Shown here one piece after another: positions 21,995-23,669 of a DNA stretch of 23,669 nucleotides (position 1 is the stretch's first letter; each line of letters starts with the position of its first letter). The position numbers and the translations under genes were made by a program. Source of the stretch: a virus; IMG/VR virus record IMGVR_UViG_3300031784_000201, positions 1 to 23,669 of that record. The stretch is one strand, 5' to 3'. The notes beneath the pieces are model-generated. The model ran no database searches and was not told the DNA's origin. It saw only the letters and a list, made by a program, of their open reading frames with translations.

Positions 21995-22009
21995 GTAGAT
22001 CCGATCTAC
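21995..22009. promoter_or_regulatory. 15-base palindrome between terminase and DUF6496 gene
   Basis: GTAGATC C GATCTAC is a perfect inverted repeat with 7-bp arms and a one-base centre, filling the gap between the terminase stop and the next start. A hairpin this tight would be weak, so a protein-binding site is as likely. No T-run follows. Confidence 0.4.
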
Positions 22010-23260
22010 TTACCACACACGATAGTTCGTCTTGCCCAGGTTCTCGGGCTTGGCCAAGTTGAAGGTTTGTAGGCATAAATACCCAAGGGCGTCGAAGGCG
22101 TGGTCGACGCCGAGATTCTTGTTGGGAAGGCCCGTTCCAGGGGCGTAAGTAAGGGTGCGGAGGGATTTGATTAGTTCTTTGCAGCGGGGGTGGATGAAGA
22201 GGCGGCGTGTTCCAGAGGCATCGAGGAGGGCGGTGTTGACGCAGGTGATTTTGTCGCGGATTTTCCAGGGGTTTCGGGGGCTGGAGACGGTAAAACCTGA
22301 TTTGCGGAGGATGTTGTGGTCGGTGGCGCCAACGCCGCTGGTTTTGCGGGCGCCGCCGGTGGGGTCCGGACAGGCGATGATGCGGCGCTCCACGCCGTAG
22401 CGGGATTGGACTTCTTCGCAGAGGTCCCAGGTGGTGGCGCCGCCGGTCATGATTATTTCGTCGAAGACCCAGAGCACGTCGCCTTTTTTGACGGCGCAGA
22501 TGGCGGACATAGGGTCCACGTTGAAGTCCACGCCGAGGAGTAGGGGCAAAACAGGCAGGTCTTGCACCACGCTGTCGATGTTGTCGTCGCTAAATGAGAC
22601 GGCGACAAGACCGCTGAGATTCTCGAAGCTGGCCTCAAATTCTTGGCGGAAGGTGCGGGCGTCGAGTTGGGCGCGAGCGGCTTCAATCTCCTCGGGTGGG
22701 ACGTTATCGCCGTCGATCGTCGTGAATTGCCACCGGCTCCAGTCCGGGTCGTCTTGCTCGCAGTAACACCAGAGGTCGTAGAACCAGCTGGCTGTGCCGT
22801 CGGGGGTGGAGATGAATAATGCCCAGCCTTGTTTGTCGGCGAGAGCGGGGCGGATCACCTCGAACCAGACGTCGCTGGACATGAAGGCGGCTTCGTCGAG
22901 CACCACGCCAGCCAGACTGCGGCCTCGCAGGGCCATGGCGTTTTCAGTGCCCTTCAGTTCGATGGTGGAGCCGTTCACCAGCTCGATTTTCAGGTCGGTC
23001 TCGTTTTTGGATTTGATCCAGGCTTTTGGGACGAGTTTTTTTAGTACCTTCCAGGCGATGTCTTTCGCCATGCGGTAGGTGGGGGCGGCGTAGAAAAAGG
23101 TTTCGCCGGGGCGTTCGATTGCCCCACGCAAGAGTTCGATGCAGGAGAGGTAGCTTTTGCCGAAACGGCGGCCGGCGACCAAGACACGGAAGCGTTTGCG
23201 GCTGGAGAAGACTTGCCCCTGGGCGTAGCGGAGCGAGAGGGTTCCAGCCGTGTCGGTCAC
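22010..23260 (-). CDS. Terminase large subunit (416 aa)
   Basis: GTG start at 23260-23258, stop TAA at 22012-22010. The ATPase domain has Walker A AGRRFGKS at 29-36, Walker B VVLDEAAF at 119-126 and a coupling motif ISTP at 150-153. The nuclease domain has acidic residues in GVDFN (Asp245), CPDP (Asp299) and VDHAFDAL (Asp387, Asp390), as in the RNase H-like terminase nuclease. It powers DNA translocation through the portal and makes the packaging cuts. No small terminase gene is seen in the window; it may lie to the right. The 55 bases before the start contain no strong ribosome site. Confidence 0.95.
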   Translation of the reverse strand: MTDTAGTLSLRYAQGQVFSSRKRFRVLVAGRRFGKSYLSCIELLRGAIERPGETFFYAAPTYRMAKDIAWKVLKKLVPKAWIKSKNETDLKIELVNGSTIELKGTENAMALRGRSLAGVVLDEAAFMSSDVWFEVIRPALADKQGWALFISTPDGTASWFYDLWCYCEQDDPDWSRWQFTTIDGDNVPPEEIEAARAQLDARTFRQEFEASFENLSGLVAVSFSDDNIDSVVQDLPVLPLLLGVDFNVDPMSAICAVKKGDVLWVFDEIIMTGGATTWDLCEEVQSRYGVERRIIACPDPTGGARKTSGVGATDHNILRKSGFTVSSPRNPWKIRDKITCVNTALLDASGTRRLFIHPRCKELIKSLRTLTYAPGTGLPNKNLGVDHAFDALGYLCLQTFNLAKPENLGKTNYRVW

Positions 23261-23315
23261 TTTTTCGGGTACGGGTACCTTCTAGGGTATTACAGGAATT
23301 GAACCCCTGCCCCCT

Positions 23316-23525
23316 TCAGCGTTTTGGGGTCCAGGTGCAGTAGTTGCCGGCGCTGTAGGTGCCGTACGGGCAGGGGCTGCTGGTTTGGGGGACAGCGCGA
23401 ACCGGCCTTTGCATTGCGGCGTTCGGGAGACAGTAACTGCCTTGGGAGTAGTAGCCGTAGGGGCAGGACGAGCCAACCTTCGTGATTGGGTAGGCGGTGG
23501 CGAGTACCAGAGCAAGGGAAAGCAT
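23316..23525 (-). CDS. Small secreted protein with two CPYGxY...YC repeats (69 aa)
   Basis: ATG at 23525-23523, TGA at 23318-23316. The N-terminus MLSLALVLATAYPITKVGSS is a likely signal peptide. The rest holds two repeats, CPYGYYSQGSYC (21-32) and CPYGTYSAGNYC (52-63), joined by a Pro-rich linker, each with a Cys-x10-Cys spacing suited to a small disulphide loop. The second reading frame in this place (77 residues) lacks this pattern. The function is unknown; it could act in the periplasm or on the surface. The J-like protein has a related CPPGW...YC segment. A TAAACT element lies 23 bases before the start. Confidence 0.75.
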   Translation of the reverse strand: MLSLALVLATAYPITKVGSSCPYGYYSQGSYCLPNAAMQRPVRAVPQTSSPCPYGTYSAGNYCTWTPKR

Positions 23526-23548
23526 GGGAATGTAGTACAGAAGAGCTT

Positions 23549-23554
23549 AGTTTA
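23549..23554 (-). promoter_or_regulatory. -10-like element TAAACT before small secreted protein gene
   Basis: The minus strand reads GTGCTAAACTAAGCTC, 23 bases before the ATG at 23525 and in a 55-base gap with no gene. This is the cleanest copy, since it is neither in a coding region nor at a stop codon. It could start a transcript that includes terminase. No -35 at standard spacing was seen. Confidence 0.5.
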
Positions 23555-23580
23555 GCACAGTAGAAGGAAAGTCAGTTATA

Positions 23581-23669
23581 TCAGTAGGTTCCCTGGGACC
23601 CGCACCCGCGCCGCCAGAACCCGAACCCCGCCCCCGTCAAGGGGTAGGGCCGGATCTGTTGCAGTTCTT
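23581..23669 (-). CDS. C-terminal fragment of an unidentified gene (right edge)
   Basis: A minus-strand frame open from the edge ends at TGA 23583-23581 and encodes 28 residues (ELQQIRPYPLTGAGFGFWRR, then GCGSQGTY). By hand count 25 of 28 third positions are G or C, more than in the other open minus frame, which agrees with nearby genes. It is too short to identify. If the order is standard it could be part of a small terminase or another early packaging gene, but nothing in the sequence shows this. Confidence 0.45.
   Translation of the reverse strand, partial: ELQQIRPYPLTGAGFGFWRRGCGSQGTY

Noticed and set aside
23288-23310. T-arm-like sequence GGTTCAATTCC in the gap before terminase, suggestive of a tRNA end or attachment site
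   Set aside because: The loop fits but the five-base stem has a mismatch, and no matching 5' acceptor, D-arm or anticodon arm is present; the upstream side is coding sequence.
23282-23515. 77-residue minus frame overlapping the secreted-protein gene
   Set aside because: It has Pro/Thr/Ala-rich shadow composition, whereas the 69-residue frame has a signal peptide and repeated cysteine motifs.

Overview
This window is the morphogenesis (packaging, head and tail) region of a tailed double-stranded DNA phage with a long non-contractile tail (siphovirus type). Almost every gene is on the minus strand, so the module reads from the right end to the left: large terminase, small accessory proteins, portal, collagen-like protein, scaffold, major capsid protein, neck and head-tail connectors, tail terminator, tail tube, frameshifted tail chaperone, tape measure, tail tip (M, L, K and J-like), two further tail-tube-like proteins, and tail fibres running off the left edge. 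The host is most likely a Synechococcus/Cyanobium-type cyanobacterium. I infer this from fibre repeats of a kind I know from cyanophages and from small basic proteins of phage families common in marine and freshwater cyanophages. No integrase, repressor or replication gene lies in the window, so lifestyle cannot be read.

Layout. 23581-23669: 3' fragment of an unidentified gene. 23316-23525: small secreted cysteine-motif protein. 22010-23260: terminase large subunit. 20836-21991: five short, mostly overlapping genes (two very basic proteins, one beta-rich, one with an acidic tail, one basic). 20647-20835: small plus-strand gene. 19116-20594: portal. 18244-19116: collagen-like protein. 17494-18201: scaffold. 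16362-17453: major capsid protein. 16028-16315: a second plus-strand gene with a helix-turn-helix look, convergent with the capsid gene across a bidirectional terminator. 13926-16029: small protein, adaptor, stopper, tail completion and tail terminator. 13078-13851: major tail tube. 12450-12982: tail assembly chaperone with a -1 frameshift extension. 9286-12396: tape measure. 4541-9286: M, L, K and J-like tail tip. 3149-4512: two tail-tube-like proteins. 1-3113: fibres.

The genes are packed tightly. Most junctions are 1- or 4-base stop/start overlaps, which suggests translational coupling. The exceptions carry regulatory signals: three clear intrinsic terminators (after capsid, after tail tube, after chaperone) and a recurring promoter -10-like element, TAAACT or a close variant on the minus strand, at 21-32 bases before seven start codons. 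Late transcription may therefore be cut into short units instead of one long operon.

The points most worth following are: three proteins with a common tail-tube motif in one tail; the paired start codons of the plus-strand helix-turn-helix gene and its minus-strand neighbour inside one CATG; the -10-like element; a K-type NlpC/P60 protein without its usual histidine; a shared C-terminal DDG-T/E-Y/F ending in three proteins; and a CPxG...YC motif shared by the secreted protein and the J-like protein.
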